A DNA stretch of 8,488 nt, taken from the NCBI GenBank assembly GCA_029857975.1, contig JAOUFX010000087.1, positions 1-8,488 of the forward strand, in the 5' to 3' direction. The translations under genes and the position numbers were made by a program. Under the pieces are notes generated by a model. That model had not been told where the DNA came from, made no database searches, and saw only the letters and a program-made list of their open reading frames with translations. This DNA is from Deltaproteobacteria bacterium. GTDB taxonomy: Bacteria; Desulfobacterota; SM23-61. Positions 1-6,416 of the stretch are shown here, piece after piece (the first letter of the stretch is position 1; each line of letters opens with the position of its first letter).

Positions 1-73
1 TGAGGATGCGATCCACCAAAAGAAAGGGGTAGCGGTGCGGCAGGATGCTCTGAATTTCCCGGTTTTCCATCAT
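1..73 (-). CDS. fabZ: 3-hydroxyacyl-ACP dehydratase FabZ, N-terminal fragment (runs off the window)
   Basis: Only the first 24 codons are present. The reading frame starts at an ATG at 73, which overlaps the TGA of the upstream gene as ATGA; a second ATG follows at once at 70. The translated start, MMENREIQSILPHRYPFLLV followed by DRIL, carries the ILPHRYPFLLVDR block that opens canonical FabZ proteins (family knowledge). FabZ dehydrates 3-hydroxyacyl-ACP to trans-2-enoyl-ACP in the cytoplasmic fatty-acid elongation cycle. The catalytic His and Glu would lie beyond the window edge and cannot be checked. The 4-base overlap indicates translational coupling with the hotdog-fold gene upstream, so two FabZ-superfamily genes sit in tandem and may work on related substrates or as a hetero-oligomer (inference). 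Confidence 0.85.
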   Translation of the reverse strand, partial: MMENREIQSILPHRYPFLLVDRIL

Positions 74-498
74 AGCTCGAACCCCACTTCCCGGACGTCC
101 ACCTTTAGGATCACGTCAGCCTCCGCTGCAACTTCAGCGCCAACTTGCGCTTTCCCCTTGAACTTCCAGAGATTTCTTTCCTTGCCGGTGAGACTGACCA
201 GAAAATCCAGCCGGTCACCGGGGAGGACAGCACGTTTGAATCTCAAGCGCTCCACTTTTTCAAGGGAGATGTGTATATTCCTTCGGGTGAACGATTCTTC
301 CAAAAAGATAAGGGCGCTCTGAATCAATCCTTCCAGAGTAAGGACTCCCGGCATGATAGGCTCGCCTGGAAAGTGCCCGGAAAGGTAGAGCTCATCGGCC
401 GTGACCCACTTGACGGCTTTGATTCTTTTTTCCCGCTCCAGCTCCTCCACCCGGTCGATCACCACCGTGGGAAAAGGATGGCCGAAACGGAGAAACAC
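70..498 (-). CDS. FabZ/FabA-family hotdog dehydratase, divergent paralogue
   Basis: This 142-residue product (from the GTG at 498) is a beta-hydroxyacyl-ACP dehydratase-like hotdog protein. The core motif SGHFPGEPIMPGVLTLEG at about residues 40-57 retains the catalytic His (H42) and, 14 residues later, the catalytic Glu (E56), the spacing used by FabZ. The opening block reads FGHPFPTVVIDRV instead of the usual LPHRYPFLLVDRV, so it is a divergent paralogue rather than housekeeping FabZ. The start is uncertain. The GTG at 498 has GGAGG only 2 bases before it, too close for normal initiation. The frame stays open upstream to 573, and an ATT at 549 lies 6 bases after a good GGGAGG. That start would give 159 residues, with an added tryptophan-containing, charged N-terminus. 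No ATG or TTG exists in that stretch. The stop overlaps the downstream fabZ start, implying an operon. Substrate unknown; lipid, polyene or exopolymer chemistry are possible. Confidence 0.85.
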   Translation of the reverse strand: MFLRFGHPFPTVVIDRVEELEREKRIKAVKWVTADELYLSGHFPGEPIMPGVLTLEGLIQSALIFLEESFTRRNIHISLEKVERLRFKRAVLPGDRLDFLVSLTGKERNLWKFKGKAQVGAEVAAEADVILKVDVREVGFEL

Positions 499-643
499 TT
501 CCTCCCATTTTTTCCGTTCAACCCAGCCGACGTTTTCTGCGTTTATAATGTTTAACCTCCCTGGGGCTTTTTCCTACACCCACCCCGCTCAACGACGAAC
601 GTCACCTGAAAAACGTCAATGAGGAAGCCTTTTTTTGAGTGTG

Positions 644-671
644 CAGTTCCCCCTCCGGGGTTCCGGAACTG
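644..671. repeat. Small inverted repeat in the gap between the membrane-protein and dehydratase genes
   Basis: CAGTTCC (644-650) and GGAACTG (665-671) form a 7-bp stem around a GC-rich 14-nt loop that itself contains CCCC/GGGG. No T-run follows on either strand, so it is not a standard intrinsic terminator. The only long T-run on the minus strand lies just before it (681-688 read backwards) and follows a weak, bulged stem. The rest of the 499-756 gap shows no gene. It holds the GGGAGG site and ATT codon discussed for the dehydratase, plus a TGACGTT motif repeated twice near 596-619 on the minus strand. Confidence 0.35.
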
Positions 672-756
672 TAAGAGAGAAAAAAAAGATTATTGCCGGA
701 GAGAGCCGAGCTTCCCCACGTAGCAGCAAATCAATGCGGGCAAAAAAACGAAATCC

Positions 757-966
757 TTATTCTGTGGATTCTTTTTTCGTCTCTTCTTCTTTGGAGGAGG
801 CTGAGGTTTTCACATCCTCGATTCCTAAATAAATCGCTAAAGCCCCACCCAGCACTAAAATGATGGGGATAACCCCTTTGAGGACTTCCAGGAAGTCAAC
901 CCACCAAACAATCAAGCCCACCACGCCGATGATCATAGCCACGATTCCACCGAGTAGTATCTTCAT
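757..966 (-). CDS. Small two-helix membrane protein, MamI-like
   Basis: I chose the ATG at 966 (69 residues) because AGGAGG sits 10 bases upstream. An in-frame start at 1017 would lie upstream of the promoter's -10 region. The protein has two hydrophobic helices: residues about 3-22, ending in a WW pair, and about 29-50. A short turn containing D-FLEVLKG-P separates them, and a charged Lys/Glu/Ser-rich tail of about 18 residues follows. The pattern of helix, WW, (E)-FL-(K/R)G--P, helix, short tail resembles, from memory, the small magnetosome protein MamI. Nothing else in the window is magnetosome-related, so this may simply be a broader family of small inner-membrane proteins. It has its own consensus promoter, so it is independently transcribed and may lead the transcript into the dehydratase pair. 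Function unknown. Confidence 0.7.
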   Translation of the reverse strand: MKILLGGIVAMIIGVVGLIVWWVDFLEVLKGVIPIILVLGGALAIYLGIEDVKTSASSKEEETKKESTE

Positions 967-996
967 CTCTTTGGTTCCTCCTTGTTTTTTTATATA

Positions 997-1025
997 ATCA
1001 TATTGAAACTGATTCAATTTGTCAA
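997..1025 (-). promoter_or_regulatory. Sigma-70-type promoter for the small membrane protein gene
   Basis: On the minus strand, TTGACA (1025-1020) and TATGAT (1002-997) are separated by exactly 17 bases: a perfect -35 and a 5/6 -10. Transcription would start near 990, giving a leader of about 25 bases with AGGAGG before the ATG at 966. The promoter lies in the 75-bp gap after the hydrolase stop codon. Confidence 0.75.
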
Positions 1026-1041
1026 AGGATGAAATTAAGAC

Positions 1042-1707
1042 CTACAAGTAGTCCAAGAAGTTGGACCGAATGTAGGAAAAGTTGCGCTCAATGTTGCTCT
1101 TGCCCTGGATAACCTCACCATGGCCGGAAAGGAGCCATTCCGCATCTAACCGGGAAAGCTTTTCGATGGAATCACGCAGGAGCGCTCCATCCCCTCCCGG
1201 GAAATCGGTCCGCCCGACACCCATGGGGAAGACGACGTCGCCGGTGAAAAGGGCCTTCTTCTCCGGCCAGTAAAGGCTGATCGACCCGGGAGAATGGCCG
1301 GGGGTGTGCAGCACCTCCAATGTTTTTGTTCCCAGCTTCAGCTCCCCCTCTTGGAGATAAAAATCTACTTTGAGCTCGGGTTTTTCCAGGCCGAAAGCTC
1401 CGTAAAACTCGCCTCCAACCTCTTGCATAAATTTTTCTTCCTCCTGATGGAGGGTCAGCACCACGCCGGATCGGGCAAAGGTCTGGACGGCTTCAAAGTG
1501 GTCCGGATGGATATGTGTAACGAGGATCATACCGATATCTTCGAGCTTGTTTCCGTCTTTTTCCATTTGCCGGATTAAATTCTTGACGAGATGCTGGTGG
1601 CCGGGGTCGATCAGCACGGGCAGATTCCCGCCGATCACGTAGCTGTTACAGTTATTCTCCTGCATACTTTTCCAGGGATAAGCATAAAGATCAGAATCGA
1701 GTTTCAT
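1042..1707 (-). CDS. Metallo-beta-lactamase-fold hydrolase, glyoxalase II-like
   Basis: This 221-residue cytoplasmic protein has the full set of dinuclear metal ligands of the MBL-fold hydrolases. They are the THIHPDH motif (H65, H67, D69, H70), H138 in HTPGHSPGS, D157 in FTGD and H196 in LSGHGE. The length and the GHSPGS/TGD/SGHG spacing fit the short glyoxalase II-like (GloB-related) group, which hydrolyses thioesters such as S-lactoylglutathione or other acyl thiols. It lacks the C-terminal extension of true glyoxalase II, so the substrate is open. The start is well supported: GGGAGG lies 8 bases before the ATG. No signal peptide is seen. It follows the M23 peptidase gene after an 80-bp gap holding a short repeat, so co-transcription is plausible but not proven. 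A thioester hydrolase would fit beside a CoA-transferase (inference). Confidence 0.88.
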   Translation of the reverse strand: MKLDSDLYAYPWKSMQENNCNSYVIGGNLPVLIDPGHQHLVKNLIRQMEKDGNKLEDIGMILVTHIHPDHFEAVQTFARSGVVLTLHQEEEKFMQEVGGEFYGAFGLEKPELKVDFYLQEGELKLGTKTLEVLHTPGHSPGSISLYWPEKKALFTGDVVFPMGVGRTDFPGGDGALLRDSIEKLSRLDAEWLLSGHGEVIQGKSNIERNFSYIRSNFLDYL

Positions 1708-1721
1708 GAAATCTCCCTCCC

Positions 1722-1780
1722 ATTGCGGATTGCGGATTGTAAAACTTTAATTCCGCATTCCGAAATCCGAATTCCGCAAT
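1722..1780. repeat. Intergenic imperfect inverted repeat built from ATTGCGGA units
   Basis: The left side reads ATTGCGGATTGCGGATT (1722-1738), a tandem of a 7-base unit. The right side (1751-1780) contains TTCCGCATTCCGAAATCCG and ends in TCCGCAAT. The outer 8 bases are perfect inverted copies, and the next part of the stem pairs with one bulge and one mismatch. Iterated ATTGCGG-type intergenic repeats of this kind are, to my recollection, common in some deltaproteobacterial genomes. It sits between the stop of the M23 peptidase gene and the ribosome site of the hydrolase gene, so it would lie in the mRNA if these are co-transcribed and could act as a processing or attenuating hairpin. Confidence 0.6.
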
Positions 1781-1787
1781 CTTATAA

Positions 1788-2621
1788 TCATTTCTTCGTT
1801 GCTTTTTCCAGAAGGTCTTCGATGGTCAAGGGCAGAATCGGTAAAGGATCCATAGGGCGACCGTCGTGCCGTAATTCAAAGTGAAGGTGCGGCCCAGTAG
1901 ATTTCCCCGTACTACCCACTCCTCCGATGGCCTGCCCCTGACGCACAGACTCCCCTTCTCTGGCGATCATTACGTTCATATGCCCGTAGATCGTTGTATA
2001 GCCCAGATCATGCCGCAATACCACTACGTTCCCATACCCGGTTCGGGACTTACGGGAGAGAACCACTTCCCCGTCCATGGCCGCTTTAACTTCTTGATAT
2101 GAGGGGGAAGCAATGTCGATCCCGGCGTGAAGCTTCTTCCTCCGGGGGCCAAACGGCGAATTGATCTTCCCCGGGATAGGCCAGACGATGTCCAGTTCTT
2201 TCCCCAGCCAGGGGGGCTTTCCTGCCTCCTTTTCAACGCTTGCTGAGGGCATTGGTTTTTCCTCAGTTTCCAGTGAACTCTCCAGATCCCTTTTTTCTAA
2301 AGACGACAGCGGCAAGGAAGGCGCGACCGATAAAACTGCTTTGGCCCCGGGAATAAAAATTTTTTGCCCCACTTTGAGAGCCGAGGGAGAGGTTAAACCA
2401 TTGGCCTCCACGAGTTTGGCAATGGGAATGTTGTAAGCCAGGCTAATCCGGTAGAGCGTTACTCCCTGGGTCACCGGATGATAAATCCCGTTTTTTTTAG
2501 CGATCGCCGTTAGGGGGGGAAAAAGAATAAAAAACAAAACGGCCATTAGGAGATTGAGGAGAACTCCGCGACTGAATTCCTTACTGGGTGCAGAAATTTT
2601 CCCGATATTTCGTTTCTCCAT
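1788..2621 (-). CDS. LysM and M23 peptidoglycan peptidase, NlpD/EnvC-like
   Basis: I chose the ATG at 2621 (277 residues). It gives a basic N-terminus, a hydrophobic segment at about residues 19-38 and an AIA-type signal-peptidase site near residue 41. A TTG at 2669 would add 16 residues and also lacks a clear ribosome site. There is no lipobox cysteine, so the protein is probably periplasmic or membrane-anchored, not a lipoprotein. A LysM peptidoglycan-binding domain spans about residues 47-92 (from YHPVTQGVTLY to KIFIPG). An acidic/Ser-rich linker follows, then an M23 domain at about 150-262 with the zinc site complete: HAGID (H165, D169), YGH (H214) and HLH (H245, H247). With all ligands present it is more likely an active endopeptidase than a degenerate EnvC/NlpD activator. 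It lies 89 bp after the CoA-transferase stop codon. Confidence 0.9.
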   Translation of the reverse strand: MEKRNIGKISAPSKEFSRGVLLNLLMAVLFFILFPPLTAIAKKNGIYHPVTQGVTLYRISLAYNIPIAKLVEANGLTSPSALKVGQKIFIPGAKAVLSVAPSLPLSSLEKRDLESSLETEEKPMPSASVEKEAGKPPWLGKELDIVWPIPGKINSPFGPRRKKLHAGIDIASPSYQEVKAAMDGEVVLSRKSRTGYGNVVVLRHDLGYTTIYGHMNVMIAREGESVRQGQAIGGVGSTGKSTGPHLHFELRHDGRPMDPLPILPLTIEDLLEKATKK

Positions 2622-2710
2622 GCTGCGAATTTTAAGATAACAGGGGAGGATATAAAATGCAATATGCAAAATTTATCTTGTTGGTGCAGCAAGTGGATTG
2701 GTTCTCGCAT

Positions 2711-4489
2711 TTACTTGATATAGTATTTCTGGGGGTCGAAAATCCTGAGGAGCCTCAGCTCGTCCAGCGTGGGGGGCGGAACCGCTGTGGGCTCTCTGGC
2801 CACTTTCAATTTCCAGCCACAGTTTTCTTTGATTTTTCTAACGATCCCCTCCGTCGATGAAACGTCCCGGTCGGAGAAGTATTTGGTCAGGGTAAACTCT
2901 TCATCGCCATCCAGCTTTTCAAATACGCCCATGGTGGAGACCAGTGTTTTTACTTTGGCACCGGGAGCAGTGATAAAGGGTACTTTTTCTAAAAAACGGT
3001 GCCGCGACTGCTGCATGATCACCATTGTTTCTCTGGCTCCACTGGCTACATCATTCGCACCGCCCGAGCCGGTGATATATAAATCGCCTGTAACCCAGTG
3101 AGAGTTAATATTGCCATACTTATCTATCTGCCCTCCACCCAGAACGCCGATGCATCGATTCGTGGCACCACAGGCAATGACTCCCAGAGTATCTAACGTT
3201 TCAGTCAACATCTTACAGGTGGCAAAATTGCCGAAGTTGAGAAGGAAGGGCTCCGCGGGGCGTGGGGAGTTTCCGTAATATCCCAGCTCCACCAGGAGTT
3301 CCACAATGTAGCCTTCTTTCTGCAGATGGTATTTAGCCACCCAGGCAGCCAGGTTAGCCGTTCCTGCCCCGGCCAGCATCGTTTTATGCTGGCTGCGAAG
3401 GATCCTGTCCTTAATCTCCCGAGCGGCGATGATCACCATCCTTTCAACATTATTGTATTCTTCTTTTTCGGATATCGTGCCTTCCAGGGCATCCAACTGG
3501 TATCGCCAGGCGTCCCGATCAGCATTGCCTTTGAGGGAAAGGATTCTATCCCGTCCCAGCTTGAACTTATAATCGTCAAAGGAGGGGCAGTCAAGCACCC
3601 ATTCCTGAATCCAGGCATCAAGGGACCTGGGGCTTTTACAGGTCTGATTGAACTGGGTCATGAATTCATAGTCCTCAGCGTAAGCTTCAAATTCCTCCAT
3701 CCCCTGGTTCCATACACCGCCGGGGTGCGCCCCCAAAGGTACGACCGATACGGAGTTCACCATATAGGCCGGCAGCTTTACCAGGTGAGAGTGCTGCCTG
3801 ATGAAATCGGTGCTGACCAGCTTTTCCACGGTAACCACCACTCCCCCGGTACTGGCTTTCGCACCCCAGAGGCTCTCACTATAAGGAGCCGTGAGGATGG
3901 TATTCCCCTCCCGATCGGCCGCCACCCCGTGGATGATGGAGATATCAGGGTTCAGCGCTTTCAGGAGACCAATCTTTTTCCCACTGCCAAACGGGTCGTC
4001 GATCACTCGGAAGGAGTCTTTGTTCTTTTCGGCCAGGGAGCTCCCGACGATCGATGTCGTAGACATAACGCCGACTCCAAGAGCTCCGGCCATGAGCATC
4101 AGTGGAAAGGTTAGGATCGACCAGTCTTCCAGCTCCACCTCTTTATTGGCATAGGCCTTTTGGCTTACAGGATTGGGACTGTACCACGGATAGACGTTTC
4201 CGGAGAAGGTGGTAATAACCTTCTTGATCAATCCCAAATGAAGCAGAATCGTGACGGTATCCCTGATCCCCCTTATAATCAGGGTGAAATCGGGCTTCCT
4301 TCCATAAAACTGCCGGGCAATCTCAAGGATGGCGGCACCGGAACAGCAATGGGTAACGCCAATGTGTATTTTGGCACCCGGCTTTATATTGCGCCCAATC
4401 GCTTCCTTGAGGCTTATAACTTTGTCCTCGCCCTCGTCTTCTTTTATTTTAAAGGTGCTTTCAAGCAGGTCGTTAAATCTGCCGGCCAT
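2711..4489 (-). CDS. Fused alpha-beta family I CoA-transferase, glutaconate CoA-transferase-like
   Basis: This 592-residue protein fuses two CoA-transferase folds normally encoded by two genes. The alpha half (about 25-310) shows the GctA-like segment DFTLIIRGIRD at 67-77, SGNVYPWYSPNP at 96-107 and HGVAADREGNT at 187-197. The beta half (about 345-592) shows AGAGTANLAA at 373-382, VELGYYG at 400-406 and GGGQIDKYGNINS at 451-463. In this family a Glu in the beta part forms the glutamyl-CoA thioester; by position E401 of VELG is the best candidate (inference). The enzyme moves CoA between acyl-CoA and a free acid in the cytoplasm; the actual acids cannot be read from sequence. The start is firm: AGGAGG lies 5 bases before the ATG. 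It diverges from the synthetase gene across a 304-bp control region. It could also act on 3-oxoacids or aromatic acids. Confidence 0.88.
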   Translation of the reverse strand: MAGRFNDLLESTFKIKEDEGEDKVISLKEAIGRNIKPGAKIHIGVTHCCSGAAILEIARQFYGRKPDFTLIIRGIRDTVTILLHLGLIKKVITTFSGNVYPWYSPNPVSQKAYANKEVELEDWSILTFPLMLMAGALGVGVMSTTSIVGSSLAEKNKDSFRVIDDPFGSGKKIGLLKALNPDISIIHGVAADREGNTILTAPYSESLWGAKASTGGVVVTVEKLVSTDFIRQHSHLVKLPAYMVNSVSVVPLGAHPGGVWNQGMEEFEAYAEDYEFMTQFNQTCKSPRSLDAWIQEWVLDCPSFDDYKFKLGRDRILSLKGNADRDAWRYQLDALEGTISEKEEYNNVERMVIIAAREIKDRILRSQHKTMLAGAGTANLAAWVAKYHLQKEGYIVELLVELGYYGNSPRPAEPFLLNFGNFATCKMLTETLDTLGVIACGATNRCIGVLGGGQIDKYGNINSHWVTGDLYITGSGGANDVASGARETMVIMQQSRHRFLEKVPFITAPGAKVKTLVSTMGVFEKLDGDEEFTLTKYFSDRDVSSTEGIVRKIKENCGWKLKVAREPTAVPPPTLDELRLLRIFDPQKYYIK

Positions 4490-4519
4490 ATCTTCCTCCT
4501 GTGACTCTTTAATGATTCA

Positions 4520-4548
4520 AGCTTACAAGAGACAGCTATGCCTGTCAA
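4520..4548 (-). promoter_or_regulatory. Candidate promoter for the CoA-transferase gene
   Basis: On the minus strand a perfect TTGACA (4548-4543) is followed after 17 bases by TAAGCT (4525-4520), a weak -10 matching 3 of 6. The predicted start near 4513 leaves a leader of about 24 bases containing AGGAGG. The weak -10 suggests an activator or modest basal expression. Confidence 0.5.
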
Positions 4549-4561
4549 TCGACGCCAGCTC

Positions 4562-4653
4562 CTTGCCCACCTCTACTTTTGTGTTCTCGCCCGGACCCTT
4601 CAGCCCGGGCCGGGCAGCTCCTGCATAAAAAACAGAGGGAGGCCAAGGGCAAG
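4562..4653. mobile_element. Short MITE-like element, related to the 6417-6767 element
   Basis: This 92-bp segment begins CTTGCCC (4562-4568) and ends GGGCAAG (4647-4653), a 7-bp terminal inverted repeat. It shares a series of ordered blocks with the longer element at 6417-6767: CTTGCCC, ACTTTT, GCCCGGAC (4589-4596), the 13-mer CCGGGCCGGGCAG (4605-4617), CTGCA, an A-rich run and CCA(A)GGGCAAG. GCCCGG and CCGGGC pair across a short loop. No clean target duplication is visible at its edges; the best flanking match is partial. A 9-bp direct repeat TTCAAGCTT (4516-4524 and 4655-4663) brackets a slightly larger segment. It lies between the divergent promoters of the CoA-transferase and the synthetase. 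A decayed or internally deleted copy of the same family is the best reading. Confidence 0.5.
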
Positions 4654-4676
4654 CTTCAAGCTTTTTTAAAAATATC

Positions 4677-4705
4677 TTGACAAGAGGAGTCCCTAAGGCT
4701 ATTTA
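4677..4705 (+). promoter_or_regulatory. Candidate promoter for the acyl-CoA synthetase gene
   Basis: A perfect TTGACA (4677-4682) is followed after 17 bases by TATTTA (4700-4705), which matches the -10 consensus only in its TAT. Transcription would begin near 4712, about 80 bases before the start codon. It is divergent from the CoA-transferase promoter, with the short mobile-element-like segment between them. Confidence 0.4.
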
Positions 4706-4793
4706 TTCGCTAAGAGCTGCCTGCCAGATGCCCCAGAATTGTTTATATCCTTGGACCAGGAAAAAATTCCCTGTTGAGAAATGGAACGCGTAG

Positions 4794-6194
4794 ATGAAGG
4801 TTGAAAATCCGATGAAGCTTTTATTTCATCCCCGAACGATTGCTGTAATCGGCGCTTCGGATGACCTTTCCCGAATCGGCGGATTACCCCTCCGCTTTTT
4901 ACGCCAGCACGGGTATGGCGGGAAAATCTTTCCGGTGAATCCGCGATACCAAGAGATTGCCGGTCTGCCCTGTTTTCCTTCTCTGACCGATATTTCCGAG
5001 CCCGTAGATTTGGCCCTGATCGCCGTTCCTCGAAAATTTGTGCGGGAGGCCTTCCAGCAGTGCGCTGGCAAAAAGGTCCCTTATGCCATTCTATTCAGCG
5101 CGGGTTATGCGGAGATGGGTAGAGAGGGAAAGAAAGAGCAGGAGGAGTTGGGAAAATTTGTGCACGAAACAGGGATCCGGGTTGTTGGCCCGAACTGTAA
5201 CGGCATCATCAATACCCACGGGCATGTGGCCACCTCTTTTACAACCGGGCTGGAGATCGATTCCCTGGTCCCCGGGGCCGTCGGCCTCATCACCCAGAGC
5301 GGTGGGATCGGCAATTGCATCTTTACCCGGGGTATCGACCGTTCCATCGGCTTGAGTTATTTTATATCCTCCGGCAATGAGCTTGACTTGGAGGTCTCCG
5401 ACTTCCTGGAATACTTCATCCAGGACGAGGCGACGCGGTCCATCGCCCTCCTGCTGGAGGATTTGAAGAATCCCAGAAAATTTTCTTGCGTCGCTGACCA
5501 GGCCTTCCGCGCGGGCAAACCCATTGTGGTCCTCAAGGTGGGCCGTTCGGAAAAAGGGCGGGAGGCCGCGGCTTCCCATACCGGTGCCATGTCCGGAGCG
5601 GATACTTATTATGATGGACTCTTCCGGCAGAAAGGCATCAGCAGGGTTTTTGATATTGATGATTTAATTGAAGTATCCCACCTTTTCTCCTGCTATAAAC
5701 CTCCGGCAGGCAACCGTATCGCCATCCTTACGTCCTCCGGCGGAAGCGGAGCCTTAATGGCCGACTTAGCCTCAGATCACCAGCTTCGTCTTCCTCATCC
5801 GTCGGCCCGCGCCCGGGATCAACTGCACGATGTAATCCCGGCGGTGGCAGAAATCGCCAACCCCATGGACATTACAACCCAGTTCATGAACAATCCGGAT
5901 GTCATTGCCCGCTACCTCCGGGTTTTTGCCGAGGATGAGAACTTTGACGTGTTGATCATCACCTTCACGACTTCCACACCCGACACAACCTTGCGTCTGG
6001 CCGAGAAGATCGCCGCCACCGCCCCCTCTCTGCCTAAACCCTTAGTGGTCTGCTGGCCCGTTGGCAATATGGCCCGCCCGGCCTTCCATTGCCTGGAAAG
6101 AGCCGGCATCCCTCTTTTTTTCCATCCCTCTCGTTGCTTGTCGGCTGTGGGCCATTTCACCCGGTACGCCATACACCAGAAAACGCACGTTTAA
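4794..6194 (+). CDS. Acyl-CoA synthetase (NDP-forming), alpha-type subunit
   Basis: This 466-residue protein has the layout of the alpha subunit of ADP-forming acetyl/acyl-CoA synthetase. It has an N-terminal CoA-binding Rossmann domain (about 7-105, starting FHPRTIAVIGASDD), a middle domain with VGPNCNG (131-137) and TQSGGIG (167-173), and a C-terminal ligase-CoA domain (about 305-460, TSSGGSGAL). The phosphorylated His of the family is H262 in ASHTGAMSG; E222 in LLLEDLK matches the Glu that contacts it. The length fits archaeal-type stand-alone alpha subunits of about 460 residues. The enzyme interconverts acyl-CoA + ADP + Pi with acid + CoA + ATP but needs an ATP-grasp beta subunit, which is absent here and nearby. 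The start is ambiguous: neither the ATG at 4794 nor the one at 4812 has a strong ribosome site, and 4812 gives MKLLFHPRTIAV, closer to the usual family start. Confidence 0.88.
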   Translation: MKVENPMKLLFHPRTIAVIGASDDLSRIGGLPLRFLRQHGYGGKIFPVNPRYQEIAGLPCFPSLTDISEPVDLALIAVPRKFVREAFQQCAGKKVPYAILFSAGYAEMGREGKKEQEELGKFVHETGIRVVGPNCNGIINTHGHVATSFTTGLEIDSLVPGAVGLITQSGGIGNCIFTRGIDRSIGLSYFISSGNELDLEVSDFLEYFIQDEATRSIALLLEDLKNPRKFSCVADQAFRAGKPIVVLKVGRSEKGREAAASHTGAMSGADTYYDGLFRQKGISRVFDIDDLIEVSHLFSCYKPPAGNRIAILTSSGGSGALMADLASDHQLRLPHPSARARDQLHDVIPAVAEIANPMDITTQFMNNPDVIARYLRVFAEDENFDVLIITFTTSTPDTTLRLAEKIAATAPSLPKPLVVCWPVGNMARPAFHCLERAGIPLFFHPSRCLSAVGHFTRYAIHQKTHV

Positions 6195-6416
6195 TCGTAT
6201 GGACCAAGGAAAGGCAAGAGGAGTCATCTCTTCCTGAGTGCAGGAACTCTGTAACATTTTAGCTCTTTGAAAAAATTGGCTAAACTCCAACGCCCCATGC
6301 AAAAGTTTGAAAATTTCGATATGACTATGATTTGACGGAAAAATTGGCATTTTTCACTTTTCAATGAAATTTAGCGTGTCTTTTCAAAACGCTAAATTGA
6401 TATAGAACTCTTAATC
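6195..6416. other. AT-rich non-coding stretch with two related hairpins
   Basis: No gene is seen here. TTCCTG-AGTG-CAGGAA (6231-6246) is a 6-bp stem with a tetraloop soon after the synthetase stop, but no T-run follows, so it is at best a weak 3' structure. TTTAGC (6258-6263) can pair with GCTAAA (6279-6284). The same arms recur in a stronger hairpin at 6368-6398. AAAAATTGGC is repeated directly at 6271-6280 and 6339-6348. The last 10 bases (6407-6416) are the left copy of the direct repeat flanking the mobile element. Confidence 0.55.
6368..6398. repeat. 10-bp stem hairpin
   Basis: AATTTAGCGT (6368-6377) and ACGCTAAATT (6389-6398) are perfect inverted copies around an 11-nt loop. No T-tract follows on the plus strand, but the stem could protect the 3' end of the synthetase transcript or be a protein-binding dyad. 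Confidence 0.55.

Noticed and set aside
3326..4114. 262-codon open frame on the plus strand
   Set aside because: It lies wholly antisense to the CoA-transferase, whose motifs and ribosome site are clear. The translated sequence has no recognisable domain.
4651..4667. Terminator-like AAGCTTCAAGCTTTTTT
   Set aside because: Only a 4-bp stem can form with a workable loop, and no gene reads into it on the plus strand.
5091..5579. 162-codon open frame on the minus strand
   Set aside because: Antisense shadow of the synthetase gene, with no ribosome site and no family resemblance.
6262..6273. boxA-like GCTCTTTGAAAA
   Set aside because: It resembles an antitermination boxA, but no rRNA, CRISPR or boxB/boxC follows. 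Chance in AT-rich DNA is likely.
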